Shown: one piece after another, positions 10,257 to 22,169 of the stretch
Position numbering within the stretch: position 1 is the stretch's first letter
How the letters are laid out: the number at the start of each line of letters is the position of its first letter
NCBI GenBank assembly: GCA_902702965.1
Contig: CACRXP010000182.1
Location: forward strand, 317,705-381,704
DNA from: Spirometra erinaceieuropaei
Lineage: Eukaryota; Platyhelminthes; Cestoda; Diphyllobothriidea; Diphyllobothriidae
Direction of reading: 5' to 3'
DNA length: 64,000 nt
Program-made: the position numbers and the translations under genes
Notes under the pieces: generated by a model
Told to the model about the DNA's origin: nothing
Databases searched by the model: none
What the model saw: only the letters and a program-made list of their open reading frames with translations

Positions 10257-11247
10257 TACAGTGAGTGACCTATCTCATGAAATGTTGGATGAAATTCTGA
10301 AATGCGTTTTCGATTAGGAGGGATTACTTGGTCGCGGTTGTAATACTGATTAACTTGTGGCATACTCTTAAAACATTTCGGACTCGGCAGGATGACGGCT
10401 TTTAAATGCATTTCTTTTCAATCTCCTGTAGAAATCGTGCTCGGTAAAAAATGACTACTTAAGAAGCATGCATTTTCCCCATTGATTTTCGATGGTCTTG
10501 GAAATTCAAATATATTTTATAGAAACCATAAACAAAAATATGCTTTCTTTTAGTCTCTCAATAGAGAATCACGTTTTCTTTATATTTTATATTTAAGGAA
10601 GGAGTATAATTAGGTTTTAAAAAAGTTTATAATTATGAGACTTTTTAAGACCGCGAAATGTCCATTCACATAGCATCGTGCCGGTCCGTTTACCACTGCT
10701 CCTCATGGAATGTACAACATGGTCCGCATCCATTGCAAAATTTTGTGAACACTGTATAATATCTCTTTTATGGCATAGAAAAATATGTGATTTTCTTTAC
10801 GCGGAACGCGTGCACCTTGTAGATTGAAATCACTAAACGCTAATGCAACGAATGATCAGGCTCCAAATTATTCGGCAATTAGGAAACTTTTTTAAAACCT
10901 AATTATGCTCCTACTTTAAAAATAAAGAAAACGTGATTCTCTATTGAGAGACTTAAAGAAAGCATATTTTTGTTTATGGTTTCTATAAAATATATTTGAA
11001 TTTCCAAGACCATCGAAAATCAATGGGGAAAATGCATGCTACATAAGTAGTCATTTTTACCGAGCACGCTTTCTATAGGAGATTGAAAAGAAGTGCATTC
11101 AAAAGCTGACATTCTGCCCAGTTTGAAATGTTATAAGAGTACGTTTTAGGCTAATCAGTATTACAACCGCGAACAAGTAATCCCTCCTAATCGAAAACGC
11201 ATTTCAGAATTTCAGCCAACATTTCATGAGATAAGTCACTCACTGTA
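10257..11247 (+). mobile_element. Foldback DNA element, 991 bp, full copy
   Basis: Flanked by TA and starting and ending with CAGTGAGTGACC / its complement. The arms are reverse complements over about 390-410 bases each, with a central non-palindromic segment (about 10650-10870) that defines orientation. TA at both ends fits target duplication as in Tc1/mariner-type transposons. It has no transposase frame, so it is a non-autonomous, MITE-like element. Very similar copies lie at 22896-23893 (same orientation), 19517-20506 and 50064-51049 (opposite). Confidence 0.85.
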
Positions 11248-11560
11248 GAGAGGGGAGATTGAAATGACAATTTCCGACTCATTGGCCGACGCCAACCAGT
11301 CATACCCAACCCCGAGGTGTGGACCTCCTGGAGTTTGTTCCCGCGACCTGTCGTTTAGAAGTCTGTACCCCTAACCACTGAACATCGAGCTCGCTGGTTT
11401 CGATCAGGTATATACAATAGTAGCAAGGGCACTCACCGACTGCGCTACGGAAGTCATTCGTACCGTTTTGCCTTAGGGTTCTCTCTCTTGCTCCACCAGG
11501 AGCCACACAGTAGCTCGTGATATCAGCAAAATGGCTTTAAATTTCGCTTGTAAAATGTCA
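11248..11560 (-). mobile_element. tRNA-like SINE copy abutting the foldback element
   Basis: Read on the minus strand it matches the SINE at 57172-57505. It has a 5' portion with GGAGCAAGAGAGAGAACC and GTAGCGCAGTCGGTGAGTGC. A tRNA-like portion follows with TTCAGTGGTTAG and CAGGTCGCGGG, then the body with GACTGGTTGGCG and GGAAATTGTC. It directly adjoins the end of the foldback element. Divergence from the 57-kb copy is considerable, so it is old. Confidence 0.6.
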
Positions 11561-12587
11561 ACTCCGTATAAATCAGCAAACCTGGCCAACATTTTCCTAT
11601 TACTCTGCACTGTGTCAGTCAGAGATGATTCCTTACGAGAATTTGCGTTCACTAGAATCCGAAATTTTGACCAGCCTGCTACACGAAGGCACAATCAGCT
11701 GGAAACGGCGACTGTGTTCTCGTGATCATAGATACTACTGATAATGCAAAATGTGCTTCTGAAGCATAAGGGTGTCTACTTAGTAGAAATGCAGCAAGAA
11801 TGGGGAGCACGATTATCTCGAAATTGGACAAGGAGACGTCCGCAATGAAATTAAATTATAACTTCAATTTTGCGAATAATGTAAAGCAGAGCTTGCTTGA
11901 CGCCCTCGTTAACCCAAAAAGCTTTACTCCACTGACCAACTAACTTATTTTTTAGCTTTAAAATCCTTAAGTTTTATAAACTGTAAATGGATGACTTTCG
12001 CACAGGCATCTCTGCCAATCTGGTTCCCTTCCCCAAGGGTAAAGAGTCTGGATAATGCCAATTATAACCTGTCATGTGGATTTCAGAAAAAGCCGTTAAC
12101 CTGAAAATGGTGAATCCGTGCATCCTCAAATCCTCATTCACAAGTAAATAGAACTCATATATCTGGCAACCTTACTTGTTGACATCTTGTTGTTATTGTT
12201 GTTTCACGCTACATTCATTGATGACCCCGACTGACCTACTGACACATTGAAATGCCAGTCAGCAATGGCAGATCCGCTAGAGATAACAAAGGTAGGCTCT
12301 TCGCAATGGTTGGACTGTAAGGAATATAAGCATTACCATAGTCGCCTTCCCTGCTCCTTTAGTGTACCATCAACCGCCTAATTCTTCTTTCGCTATTTTC
12401 GTCTAACGCCTTCGGAGTGGCAGCCTTACGCAGCGATAAAATATTAGGTAAAGTGATATTCTTTTGGGCGACTTAACTCAAACTTATCGGTGCATCTCAA
12501 GACACATGAATGGTGACGCAAGCTCGGGATAAATGACACCTAAAACCGATTATTGACGTGTTCCTTTCTTATTGCTATGGTGCAACC
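11561..12587. other. No recognised feature
   Basis: A 64-codon open frame (11531-11725) overlaps the SINE edge and is not recognised. The remainder shows nothing I can support. Confidence 0.4.
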
Positions 12588-12629
12588 GTCTCTGATGATG
12601 GGTTCGAGTGGGAATCCGAAACGTCAGAC
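12588..12629 (+). ncRNA. Hammerhead ribozyme-like motif, solo copy
   Basis: GTCT, CTGATGA, extra T, GGGTTC/GAATCC stem II (one G-T pair), GAAA, AC/GT, C, AGAC. Stem I is GTCT/AGAC with four perfect pairs, where the 4777 copy has TGTCT/AGGCA with a wobble, so the changed base still pairs. It is followed by the family C trailing sequence (ACTAAACTGCTTGATCCAGT) to about 12680, but no endonuclease precedes it. It is therefore a solo PLE end. Confidence 0.6.
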
Positions 12630-12679
12630 CACTAAACTGCTTGATCCAGTGATCGTTTCTTCTTCTGATGGTGGGCCAT

Positions 12680-13640
12680 TTTAACACCAAAAAGACCAGT
12701 GTTATTTTTCCCTGATGAAGACAGGCGTGTTAACCGTGTCGTTGCTTGATCAGTCATTCTAATTTAACGTCACCTTACTCTGTTTCATAATAGCATTCTA
12801 GGTAAATGCACTACGTTGCGATCACCAGGAAGATTCCGCGAGAACCTGCGCACGAATGAAGATCGTACTGGTGCTTTCACTCCATAGGAATTAGTCTGAT
12901 CCGTTGTGTCAGTGAAACTGTCACTCAGACGTCAACAAATGATCACTCCTATGACATAATCAGGGTTGATCTCAGAAAGCACAATTTTGCTAAACAATAA
13001 AAAACTTTCGGCTCAAAGGCATATGTTGGCCGAAAAAAAGCTTGAACTTCATGTAGGAAAATGGAAAGGTATTGAGAATTAAAATAACAGAAGTTATCTC
13101 AAATGTAAAAGCTTTTTATGTATGGCATAATGTTGATTCGTGGAGTCTACCTATAACTCGGCCTTGAAAAATTAAAACGTTATCTACTAGACTCCCTTAT
13201 ATGTAATTATGCACTTTCTAATCATCCACAAAACCTCCATTCACACGTTTCACCCTTGATTGCTTAAGTATGGCAATGATACTTTATATATTGATAGTAT
13301 GATACCTGGCTATCATGTGCCCCTCACTCGACGTCAGGTCGGGTAGGAGTAATTCCTGAGGAAACTGCCAGTTTGCTAAGTCCAGAGCCACTGGTCCTCT
13401 ATATCGTCGTAAGCTCAAACGCGAAGATAGAATCGTATGAAAGCAACAGCCAGTATTGATTTTGATTTACTGGTTAAATGCTGACAGAAATTGGGTAATA
13501 ACGGTGGTCTAGGGCCTGCTGAACTAAGAAGGAAAATGTTTACAGTGAAATCAACAATTCATAAGTTTAAAGGCAAGATACTGGAATATGAACTCCCCTT
13601 TACTCAGGGGGTCCTCGCTGGCATTTCAGGACGATTACTG
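12680..13640. other. No recognised feature
   Basis: Includes another CTGATGA at 12712 without a GAAA partner. No gene or repeat is supported. Confidence 0.4.
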
Positions 13641-13928
13641 TCATTTTTGAGGTTTAGACTTAGAGTAAAGGTTAGGGCTTTGGTTAAGGTTAGTGTATAT
13701 ATCGCAGTTAGACGTGGGATTAGAGGTGAGATTGAGTTTTTTGGTTATGGTTACAAATGGGAATATGTGGCCTTCCAGGAATTTTGCACAAATCAATCCT
13801 ACATCTGTATTTTCGGGAATAATATAGAATATAGCCTGATCGGCGTTCTCACGAAACCTGAGACATTTATTTATTTGACCAGTTTATTGCGTAAAATTCT
13901 CCCGAAATCTTACTCCTTTAAGAGCTGA
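13491..13928 (+). other. Unassigned 145-codon frame containing a TTAGGG-like tract
   Basis: Positions 13650-13730 hold a degraded run of TTAGGG-like units (GGTTAGGGC, GGTTAAGGTTAG, GGGATTAGAGG), which explains the R-V-K-V-R-A-L-V-K-V-S part of the frame. A small hairpin, CTCCCC...AGGGGG, precedes it at about 13593-13613. The frame is probably a by-product of the repeat, not a gene. TTAGGG is the usual animal telomere unit, so the tract could be an old interstitial telomeric patch or part of a repeat. Confidence 0.2.
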
Positions 13929-14399
13929 ATGTTTTGGAAAATACAAACGGATGATACGCACACAGATAGCCAAGGCTCTGACTGGTCACAACAAAGAAAA
14001 TTGGGACACCATTTACCACTGAAACCTTCTTCATTGAGTAATAGCGATGGAGCGCTAAAACTCTGACAATATGGGTAAGAATCGGGAGATGGCACAAAAA
14101 AATCCGTTACCTAGAAATAATACCTTTTACATTGGACTCGAACGCCTTCAGGCTATATCAGCGGTTGCAGGCCTACTTTCACGCACTACTTGGACTTTCC
14201 CTGACGGTCTAGCATGGGCTGGCCGAACGAACATCGCAGGAGGTTACATGGACGATTGTCGCTGTTACCCAACCTTCCCCGTCGTTACACACGTACGCCC
14301 GAATAAACGGCATACATTCGAATTTTGGCAGTTTATTACAAAACAAAATCACTTTTAAATAGGATATTCTGCACAACATGGGACAGGAACAGTTCCCAG

Positions 14400-14860
14400 G
14401 CATCTGTCAAAGACATGGCATTGAGGCCAAATCAAAGACGATACTGTACTTCGTCAATGTGAGTTCACACAACTCAACCAGATACAGGGCCTCCCTCTAA
14501 GAGTTTCCTTTTCAGTCTACTCCAGTATGCCTCAATGACCTTGGTGTACCGTCAGGAGGTAGGGTCCATGAAGTTCTTTGAGTGGTTAACAGAGAAATGT
14601 AGATAGCCTTCTAAGGGAAGAATATTATACGCCTTCCACTCGTCCGTTACCACTATACTGCCTTTGGCGACCCATTTTGTAATAAAGGAGCGGAGAGCGG
14701 GCCACCTTCGATCATTTATCTTTTCAAATAAGGCTTTCCGTCGGCTAGTACTGTACATCACGACCAGCCACTTCGTTTAAAACCCCTATTACCAGCTGTC
14801 CCGTAAAACAGGCTGCTTTGGTTAGACAGATTTTTTGGGGTGCTATCTCCCGATTTTTGC
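14400..14860 (-). pseudogene. Merlin-superfamily transposase relic
   Basis: The minus-strand frame 14552-14761 reads WPALRSFITKWVAKGSIVVT, DEWKAYNILPLEGYLHFSVN and HSKNFMDPTS. Past a stop it continues RYTKVIEAYWSRLKRKLL and THIDEVQYRL, also in frame pieces. This matches the DDE core of IS1016/ISXO2-like (Merlin) transposases: T-D-E-W-x-A-Y, V-N-H-S-x-N-F-x-D-P, then I-E-x-x-W-S-x-x-K and Y-I-D-E-x-x-W-R. At least four in-frame stops break it. The N-terminal part is unreadable and no TIRs were found. The 90-codon frame at 14942-15214 could be unrelated. Confidence 0.75.
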
Positions 14861-15784
14861 AATATGTTTTATTCATATTTTCGGCGAATGTAGTTGCGTT
14901 GCATAAACTGACGACGACTGCTCATTTTACAAGTTGCTGTGTCAATCACGAATAGAAAATCGTTGTGGAGGTGGCAAAAGACAATTATTTATTACAGTGT
15001 TTAGTATCGCAACCGATATTTTGCTTCCTTTATTCGTCCAGCGGTGATATACTTCTCGTTCAGTGGCATAATACGAAATACTTGATGCCCGTAGGTACGC
15101 AGAGACAGGTCGATCGATCAGATGATCTTCAACCGCTCTATTTAATCTAAATTTTTGAAGCCACCTGAATACCCACGAGCACTTATGCACTCGTTGAAGA
15201 TATTGAATGCACAAGAAGAACGATTAGCGAACATATATTTAATTTTTGGATTATAATGTCATGTCAGCACGCAGTGAATTCAGTGACGCTTTTCGTTGAA
15301 CAGAGTGGAGTTTAAGCAGCATCTATGCCTGTCTATTCATTTTAATTTGATTACATTTTGACCTTCGCCTGCTTTTTTAAAAAAGACTCAAACACATTTC
15401 ACTCTTAAAGTCCTCGTGCACTTTACAAATAAAAGAAAATCGTTTTTATTATTTCCAATTGAAAATTGGAAAGTTTTAATTTTGTACAATTATAATGTAT
15501 GTCTTTTTACTAAAAAATAATGAATCGCAGTCAGCCAGGAATATTGATGGTGAATTTTCTTCTTATAATAATGCATAGCAGATAGGATTAAATTAGTGTA
15601 CAAAATGTTGTTCTCGTAACTATGACCTCAAGAAGGCGTCACGCGGTCAAATAGCACCAAAGATAGATAATAGTGAAACAAAAGTCACTGTCGAGTCAGA
15701 TGTATCTCAGGGTGTACGGGAATTATCGATTATGTTTACTGCTAGCAGGCAAGGGATAATAACGCATAAAGATGACAACAGTAA
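14861..15784. other. No recognised feature
   Basis: AT-rich spacer between the Merlin and mariner relics, with an unassigned 90-codon minus-strand frame at 14942-15214. Confidence 0.4.
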
Positions 15785-16440
15785 AGCAAAAAAATTGGAT
15801 TTGCGTGTTCCGCATGAAACGAATGGAAAGCAGAAACAAGGACGCTTAAAGCTTGCATGATGTTGTTTTTTTCGCCACCAAAAATTATTCATTTTGAATC
15901 GAATTATGTTTTATGATGAGGATTGGATCCAATACGATAATCGCAGACGTTCGGAAAAGTCATAGGACAAGGACAAGCCAAAAAACAAGCTCAAAATGCA
16001 ATATGCGTCAAAGATTTGACGGTTAATGCTTTGTGATCCGGTGCAGGTGTGATGCATTATGATCTCCTTAAGCCAAGATTATCGATCACGGCAGAAATAT
16101 ACTGCAACCAACTGTACCTAATGGTTCACAAGCCTGCAGAAATGCAGTTTAAACTATTCGGCCGATCGACTACTATTCAATTGCACGACAGAGCCATATC
16201 ACACAGTGCTCACACGACAGAGACAAAACTTCAAAAGCTTGGGTTGAAAGTCCGCCATCATCCATGAGATAGTCATCAGATCTTGCCCCCAAGGACTATC
16301 ACCTCTTCCAGAATTCGACTAGCTCTTTCACCGCAAAACAGTTTAATTCCCACAGACCTGTAAATCAGGCCCTCCATGATTTAAGTGATTCTTGATTACC
16401 CGGCTTTGATACCACCAGACTCAAAACTCTACTGTTGAGA
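15785..16440 (+). pseudogene. mariner transposase relic 1
   Basis: Across two frames the plus strand gives LDLRVPHETNGKQK, YDEDWIQYDNRRR and KPKNKLKMQYASK. It continues with GVMHYDLLKPRLSITAEIY, IQLHDRAISH and SSDLAPKDYHLF. These line up with mariner transposase: (G)DEKWIHYDN for the first Asp, Q-H-D-N-A-R-P-H for the second, and S-P-D-L-A-P-S-D-Y-H-L-F for the third. The second catalytic block has lost its normal form, several stops and shifts are present, and no TIRs were found. It is an old fossil, clearly different from the relic 1.5 kb downstream. Confidence 0.8.
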
Positions 16441-17404
16441 AAATAAAAGTGCATTGACATAGTGGGTGCGTAATTCAATGAATTCAACTATTCTTTATGC
16501 TTTTAAGACACTAACAAACTTTGTTTTTCCTTAAAAATTTAAAGTTTTGCTACCAAAGAATGCATACTTCATACCACAAGTCCGTCTTTGGTCTAATATC
16601 AGTTGATGCGCCATTTTATCTGCGTATTTAACTTAAGGAACCACAATTGTCAACGATTACGTTAAAATGGAGTTTTACTTGATTTTTTGAAGTTGCGTTG
16701 AGGAAAAGCGAATATCCTCAGAAAGTATCTCCGACTTACTGCTGCCTGTTACAAAGTAAATCAGCGCAATGATCGGTTTTGAATAAGCCCGCCAGAATTC
16801 GCCGTACAACCAAAGGCGGTTAAGTCTTCAACATTACTAAACGATGACCCCGTAGCATACGTAAACGAACTTCCCCCTCAGTAAACTATATAACTAGGTT
16901 TTGCTAAGGTTATCACGTTTGTGCTGGCACCGGTAACTGTATTGCGTACTCGTACATGAATTCTGTTTTAAGTTTTGTGTGGATTCATAAGTTTGTGCGC
17001 CTTCCACTTGTTCAAAATCTCTTCATATTATGATTTTTTGACTTAATCATATTATATGTAATTTTGCTTCAGTAGAATAGGGCTTGGCGAATTTTTTTAT
17101 AGTTTTGAAGTTCACCTAACTCAGATTGCACAGAACCTGAGGAAAATCAAGTGTTATATTGACGAAAATGACTAACCAGACCATTTCTTATTCATGTTTA
17201 ATAGGGAAATAAAAACATTTGAGGCCGTTGGAAACATTTGCGGCGTTTACACAGGAGGAACTGTTGTTGAAATAACAACTCAGAAACGGTTTGCTATTTC
17301 AAACGTGATTTCGGTATTACGGACGCTTCGCACTCAGGACAAAAAGCAGTCTGAAATGAGAAACGTCTTTATGTTTTAGTACATGCAGATCTTTACCAAA
17401 TAAT
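16441..17404. other. No recognised feature
   Basis: AT-rich. A 61-codon frame at 17194-17379 is not recognised. Confidence 0.4.
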
Positions 17405-17810
17405 TCCAAAATTCAGAGGTGTTTTGGCAGATTTTATGTACTTCACTTTGACCCGACTGTTAAAAACACGGTGTCTGGGTAAGATTTGAACGTGCGATAG
17501 TAAGGAAAGGCTTTAGTGCAGCCAACACTCGATCTGAGCTACTATGCTCTACCGGACGACACGGGTTTACTCGCATTGGAGTTAAGTTTGGCCGTCCAAC
17601 TTACTGCAACGACTGGAATCCACCAAACCTATTACAATAATCTGACTGCCTAAGCATAATTTCCTAAGTACTACATCTAGAATCCTCCAGATGAATATCA
17701 GCCTTACGTACTTCAGAGATGGGTTCGAATCCCACCAAGGCACCGAGTTTTTCACAAATGGGTCAAGGTGAATTTCAGAGTGGGCCTGATAGATTGGATG
17801 TGACATATCA
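17405..17810. repeat. Inverted tRNA-like pair element, damaged copy
   Basis: The left part (17405-17570) is an inverted tRNA-like unit. The centre (17590-17720: ACTTACTGCAACGACTGGAA, ATCTAGAATCCTCCAGATGA) matches the centre of the element at 24852-25286. The right part retains only GGGTTCGAATCCCACCAAGG and GAGTTTTTCAC of the forward tRNA-like unit, the rest being deleted. It is more diverged than the 24.9-kb copy. Confidence 0.65.
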
Positions 17811-17934
17811 ACGGTAGATCGACGTATACAATTAATGAGAAAGGTTTACATACTTGGTTCTTGGGTTCGTACGCTTTGTGTGAGGACAAAATATTAAACA
17901 TGCAAATGTTTGTGCCAAGTTATTGGCCTGACAT

Positions 17935-18545
17935 CCTCTCGCCCGTCAACAACGCAAACTATTTTCTGGCGATGAAAAATGGGGCTTATGAGTAATTATG
18001 AAGCGAAAGAGAGAATGGCTAAGCCTCAACAAGAAGGTATGACACTGAACCAAACCTGATTTTCATCCTCGCACAAGAATGCTCTGCGTCCAATATGACA
18101 AAGAGGTCGTTATTTGTTGTGAATTGCTTGAAAGGAACCAGATCATTCATGCAAGCAAACATTACAGAAAAAGTCTAGAAAAGACAATTGAACAAAAACA
18201 CCCAGATTGTTGAAGCATGCCACCATTTCATCAAGACAACGCTAGGCCTCGCTTCACCAAAAATGTCACTGATGAGCTTGACTGTGAGATCTTTTTGCAT
18301 CAACCATATGCTCCACACCTCGCTCCGTCGGATAAGCACCATTTTTTGCCGACCTAAAACAGGCTGATCGGAGTATCCTTCAGGTACGCCGCAGGTCTTA
18401 AAAATTTAATTAACGACGTCGCGTCAAAGTCCATGAATTACTTTAAGCGCGGGCTTGAAAATTGCATGAACTCTGCGAGTTGGCTGTGAAAAAAACGGGA
18501 AGTACATAATTTGTTGCTTACTCATTTCCCAGAACTTAATAGCAA
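17935..18545 (+). pseudogene. mariner transposase relic 2
   Basis: Readable blocks in order: GDEKWGL, KRKREWLSLNKK, RMLCVQYDKEVVICCELLER, NQIIHASKHYRK, FHQDNARPRFTKNVTDELDC and FLHQPYAPHLAPSDKHHF. These are the three acidic blocks of a DD34D mariner transposase. The spacing between the second and third Asp is three residues short of the standard. Stops occur at several points, so the protein is not made. TIRs were not identified. Confidence 0.85.
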
Positions 18546-18554
18546 ACTTAAAGC

Positions 18555-18950
18555 AGATCAGTATATTCTTGGTCTATAATCTCAGACTACAGTTTTATGT
18601 ATGAATATTTGGGGCGAAGTCCATCAGCCACAAGTGGTAACCATGTAAAATTCATTGACTGCCGACCGACAGCTAGTGGTAAACTTAAGGGCAAAGGGAT
18701 ACCAAACTAATAGAACAGGTACTAGCCAAAAGCCTGCACATTCTTTTTTCGCCTATAATCTGCCGCTGCATGACACAGTTGCGGAGAATTCGCCTCATCA
18801 GTGGGTCCCCGGCATTCCCCATTTGGTTTCTGGTAAACACTCTAATTTAGAATTCGTCGCTTTTCAATTATCTCAAAAATTATTTGCGAATTATGAGTAG
18901 ATCAGTATATTTTAGGTCCATAAGCTTAGACCGAAGGTTTATGTGCGTAC
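18555..18950. repeat. Direct repeat of about 50 bp
   Basis: AGATCAGTATATTCTTGGTC and the following bases at 18555-18605 recur at 18899-18950 with about 80 percent identity, 344 bases apart. The unit encloses an unassigned 81-codon frame (18655-18900). It may be ends of a decayed element or a local duplication. Confidence 0.45.
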
Positions 18951-19516
18951 ATAATTAATTAATTCTGCGAACAATACATAGGAATGTAACAAAATTATGA
19001 ATAACGAAAAAGCCTAAGAGCTTATGGGACACTTTCTCGCAAAATTGGTCTCTGAGGAGAATGAATACAGACTTTTGACACGAAAAATCATGTTTCCTAT
19101 AGAAGAAGGCCTAATTGTCGATTTAAAGACGGTGTTTTGAGTTCTCTTCTTGACAATTAAGGCTCGTGGACTGCGGATTTCTAGTGCTCCGACGATAGCG
19201 CAAACTGTGTAGAAAACGGTATGACTCAGCTAATTGTTCTCAGCCTGTTACTAGTGATGATTGTGCCGATCATAACTTTCTTCTCAGTGCTGTGTGACGA
19301 TGAGTATTCGAAAAAACCCGAGATGATCAAATAAACCCTTTTTCTCGAAATTACTCAGGTTAGCGAGCGTAAGAGATCAGAATCTATAATCTGAGAAGAG
19401 TGAAGTGCTCACCAGACCAAGGAGATTGTTCTGTCGTTTCGGGAGCTTAGCTGGCTCTCCATTATCAAAGCGTTAAATGCAAAGATCGACCAGAATTTTG
19501 TAAAAAACGGCCAAAT
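18951..19516. other. No recognised feature
   Basis: Contains only a small inverted pair (CCTAATTGTC ... GACAATTAAGG, about 19110-19163). Confidence 0.4.
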
Positions 19517-20506
19517 TACAGTGAGTGTCCGATCTAATTAAATGTTGACGAGAATTCTGAAAAGTGTTTTCGATCAGAAAGGTTTACTTAGGTGAGGTAG
19601 TAATATTTGTCTTCTTGAGGCATAGTCCTGCAATAATTCGGACTCGCCGGGATGTCATCTTTTGAATGTACTGCTTTTCAACCGCCTGTTAAAACCGTAT
19701 TTTGTAAAAATGACTTCTTAAGTAGCATGTATTTTTCACGTTGATTTTCGGTGGTCTTGTAAGTTCAAATATATTTTATAGAAACTACGAACACAAATAG
19801 GCTTTCTTCCAGTCGTTTGATAGAGAATTGCGCCATCGTTATAATTTATACTCGAGGAAGGACTGTAATCAGGTTTTACAAAAGTTTTCTAATTCCCGAA
19901 TTACTTGAAGCCTGATCAGTCGTTGCATTAGTGCTCAGTGATTTTAGTCTACAAATGGCATGCGTTCCGCATAAAGAAAATCACATATTCTTCTATGCCT
20001 TTAAAAGATGGCATATGGTGTCTATAAAATCTTGCAATGGATGCGGACTATATTGTACATTTCATGAGTAGCAGTGGTAAACGTACAGGTACGATACTAT
20101 ATGAATAGACATTGCACGCTTTCAAAAATTCTCATAATCAGAAACGTTTTAAACTTATACTTCTTCCTATAGTATAAACTTTAATAAAGACGTGATTTTC
20201 ACATCAAACGACTGGAAGAAATCATATTTTTGTTCCTAAATTCCATAAAGTATATTTGAGTTTACAAGACCCTCAAAAATCCATGTCAAAAAAGCATGCT
20301 CCTTAAGTAGTCATTTTTATCGAACACGGTTTCTAACTAAGATTGAAAAGCAATCTATTCAAAAGCTGACCTCCTGCCAAGTCCGAAGTATTATAGAATT
20401 ATCCGCAAAATAATTACTAGTACAACCGCGCCTAAGTAATCCTTCCTAAATTAAGAGGCATTTCAGAATTTCAGCCAACATTTCATGAGATCGGCCACTC
20501 ACTGTA
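19517..20506 (-). mobile_element. Foldback DNA element, diverged full copy
   Basis: TA-flanked, ends CAGTGAGTG...CACTCACTG, 990 bp. The central unique segment (TGCATTAGTGCTCAGTGATT ... ATGGATGCGG) is reversed relative to the 10257 copy, giving the opposite orientation. It is more diverged from the consensus than the 10257 and 22896 copies, so it is older. No transposase. Confidence 0.8.
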
Positions 20507-22169
20507 GTTTGCCTTAAGCTGATCGAATCTTTTCTTCTTTCGCTGACTTGGCTCTCTAACCGTCGTTTCTGAATGTTGGTGACCTCCTGTGTATCGTCAG
20601 CTCAATTGGAGTTGGTTGTGTTTCATGGACGGAAGGCAGCATGTAGCCAATGCTTATCTCTATCCCTTGACTGTGGCCACTTAAATTATCCTTAAATACT
20701 GCCCACTGCAAACAGAAGCATTCTGGATGCGCTTGACGGAGTTACGTTGTCGTATTTCGTAGCATACTGAGTATTCGTCAAAAGATGAGACTCACTGGCT
20801 TTCGACGACACACAGAAACCTGGGATGTGGACGATAAAGTTTGACTAGAATTTACCATGATATTCAACTCGGGAGAGGATATCGGATCAATGCCCAACAG
20901 TTTTCTAAGTTTCCCCCGAGACAAACTAATTTGCGATTGCTAAGATCGGGAATGCAAACTTGTAGGCAAAGCGCGCACGCGGTATACTAAACTTTATATT
21001 CCATCTATGAGATCCAGAAATGCCTACATAACAAGGCCTTTCATTGTTTTTCCGAACTATTTAAGTTAAAGGCACCGAAGAATGCGTGGTGTTTTACTGG
21101 GCGCAATTCACTTAAAACTGATCGAAAGTTAACACCTCCGCATGAAGAGTTTGAAAGCATGTGATTTTAGTGAACTAGGTGGCCTATATATAAAGAGGGC
21201 TATATTTAGTTACGTACAAATTGGTGTTGAAGCAATGTCACCGCACAACTGTGTAATTTCCTGGGGTCGTCGTCTAAGGTTGATGGGCAGTCGCACGTAG
21301 ATCGGGGACAAAGATGCGACGATGCCTGTTGATGCCGAAGGAGTAAACTCGAGTCAGTCAGAGATTTGGTGTTTTTTGCCAGATGGAATATGCTTGTGGC
21401 TAATTCGGGTATGTTGATAAAACCGGAAGACAGCTCCTGCCTATTCCGTCAGTACGCATTCTTCATCTTTGTTTTCAATGCTCTTACAAATTTAGATAAG
21501 AAGACAAAATAGTTCTTCTTGTACGCATTTGATGCATGAAGGGATTATTTCATTTTTAAAAAGCCTATTATTTTTTAGACTTTTCAAACATCATCCTACC
21601 TGTACCTTTCTTATTGTTGCTGATAATGTCCACGGTATGATTCATATTCGTTGGACGATTTTATAAGCTCTATATTGCGTCCTCTTAAGGCTATATATAT
21701 CATTCCTCTAGAATGAAAAATGTACAGCTTCTGGTTCGGAAACCATAAAAGAAGGAGTAAGAGCAGGTTGCGTTCAAAATGACTTGGGGTTTGAAAATTT
21801 TGAAATCAAAGGATACCCTTTTCGCAAACATAAAATTGAGAGAAAACAGTTATTGTTGACATGAGGGTGCTAAAAAGAATATACTTATGCAGAGTTTTTT
21901 AACAAAATATTCGAATTTATAAAGACACCGAAGATTAACGAGGACATCCATATTCCCTAGACAGTCACTTCATGCAGAACGTGAAAATGTGTTCGTTTGA
22001 GCGACTCATGCTGCCCCATGCATCGGCGTACAAAGTCCTTAGGTCACCCCTCCTGCGAAAGAAATTCGAACAATTAATTCGGTTCGACTCGACAGCCCTC
22101 TTCGTCAGAACAGTGTTTTTTGCCAATAGAAGCGAAGAGACGAGTCCTAAAATGCAGTCATAAAGAACA
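20507..22169. other. No recognised feature
   Basis: 1.6 kb without supported genes. Overlapping frames at 21965-22189 lie in probable PLE trailing sequence downstream of the minus-strand relic at 22170-22560. Confidence 0.4.

Noticed and set aside
12712..12760. A second CTGATGA, followed by a GACA/TGTC stem, near the solo ribozyme-like motif
   Set aside because: The GAAA block is replaced by GTTG and no stem I pairing is visible, so it does not qualify even as a clear relic.
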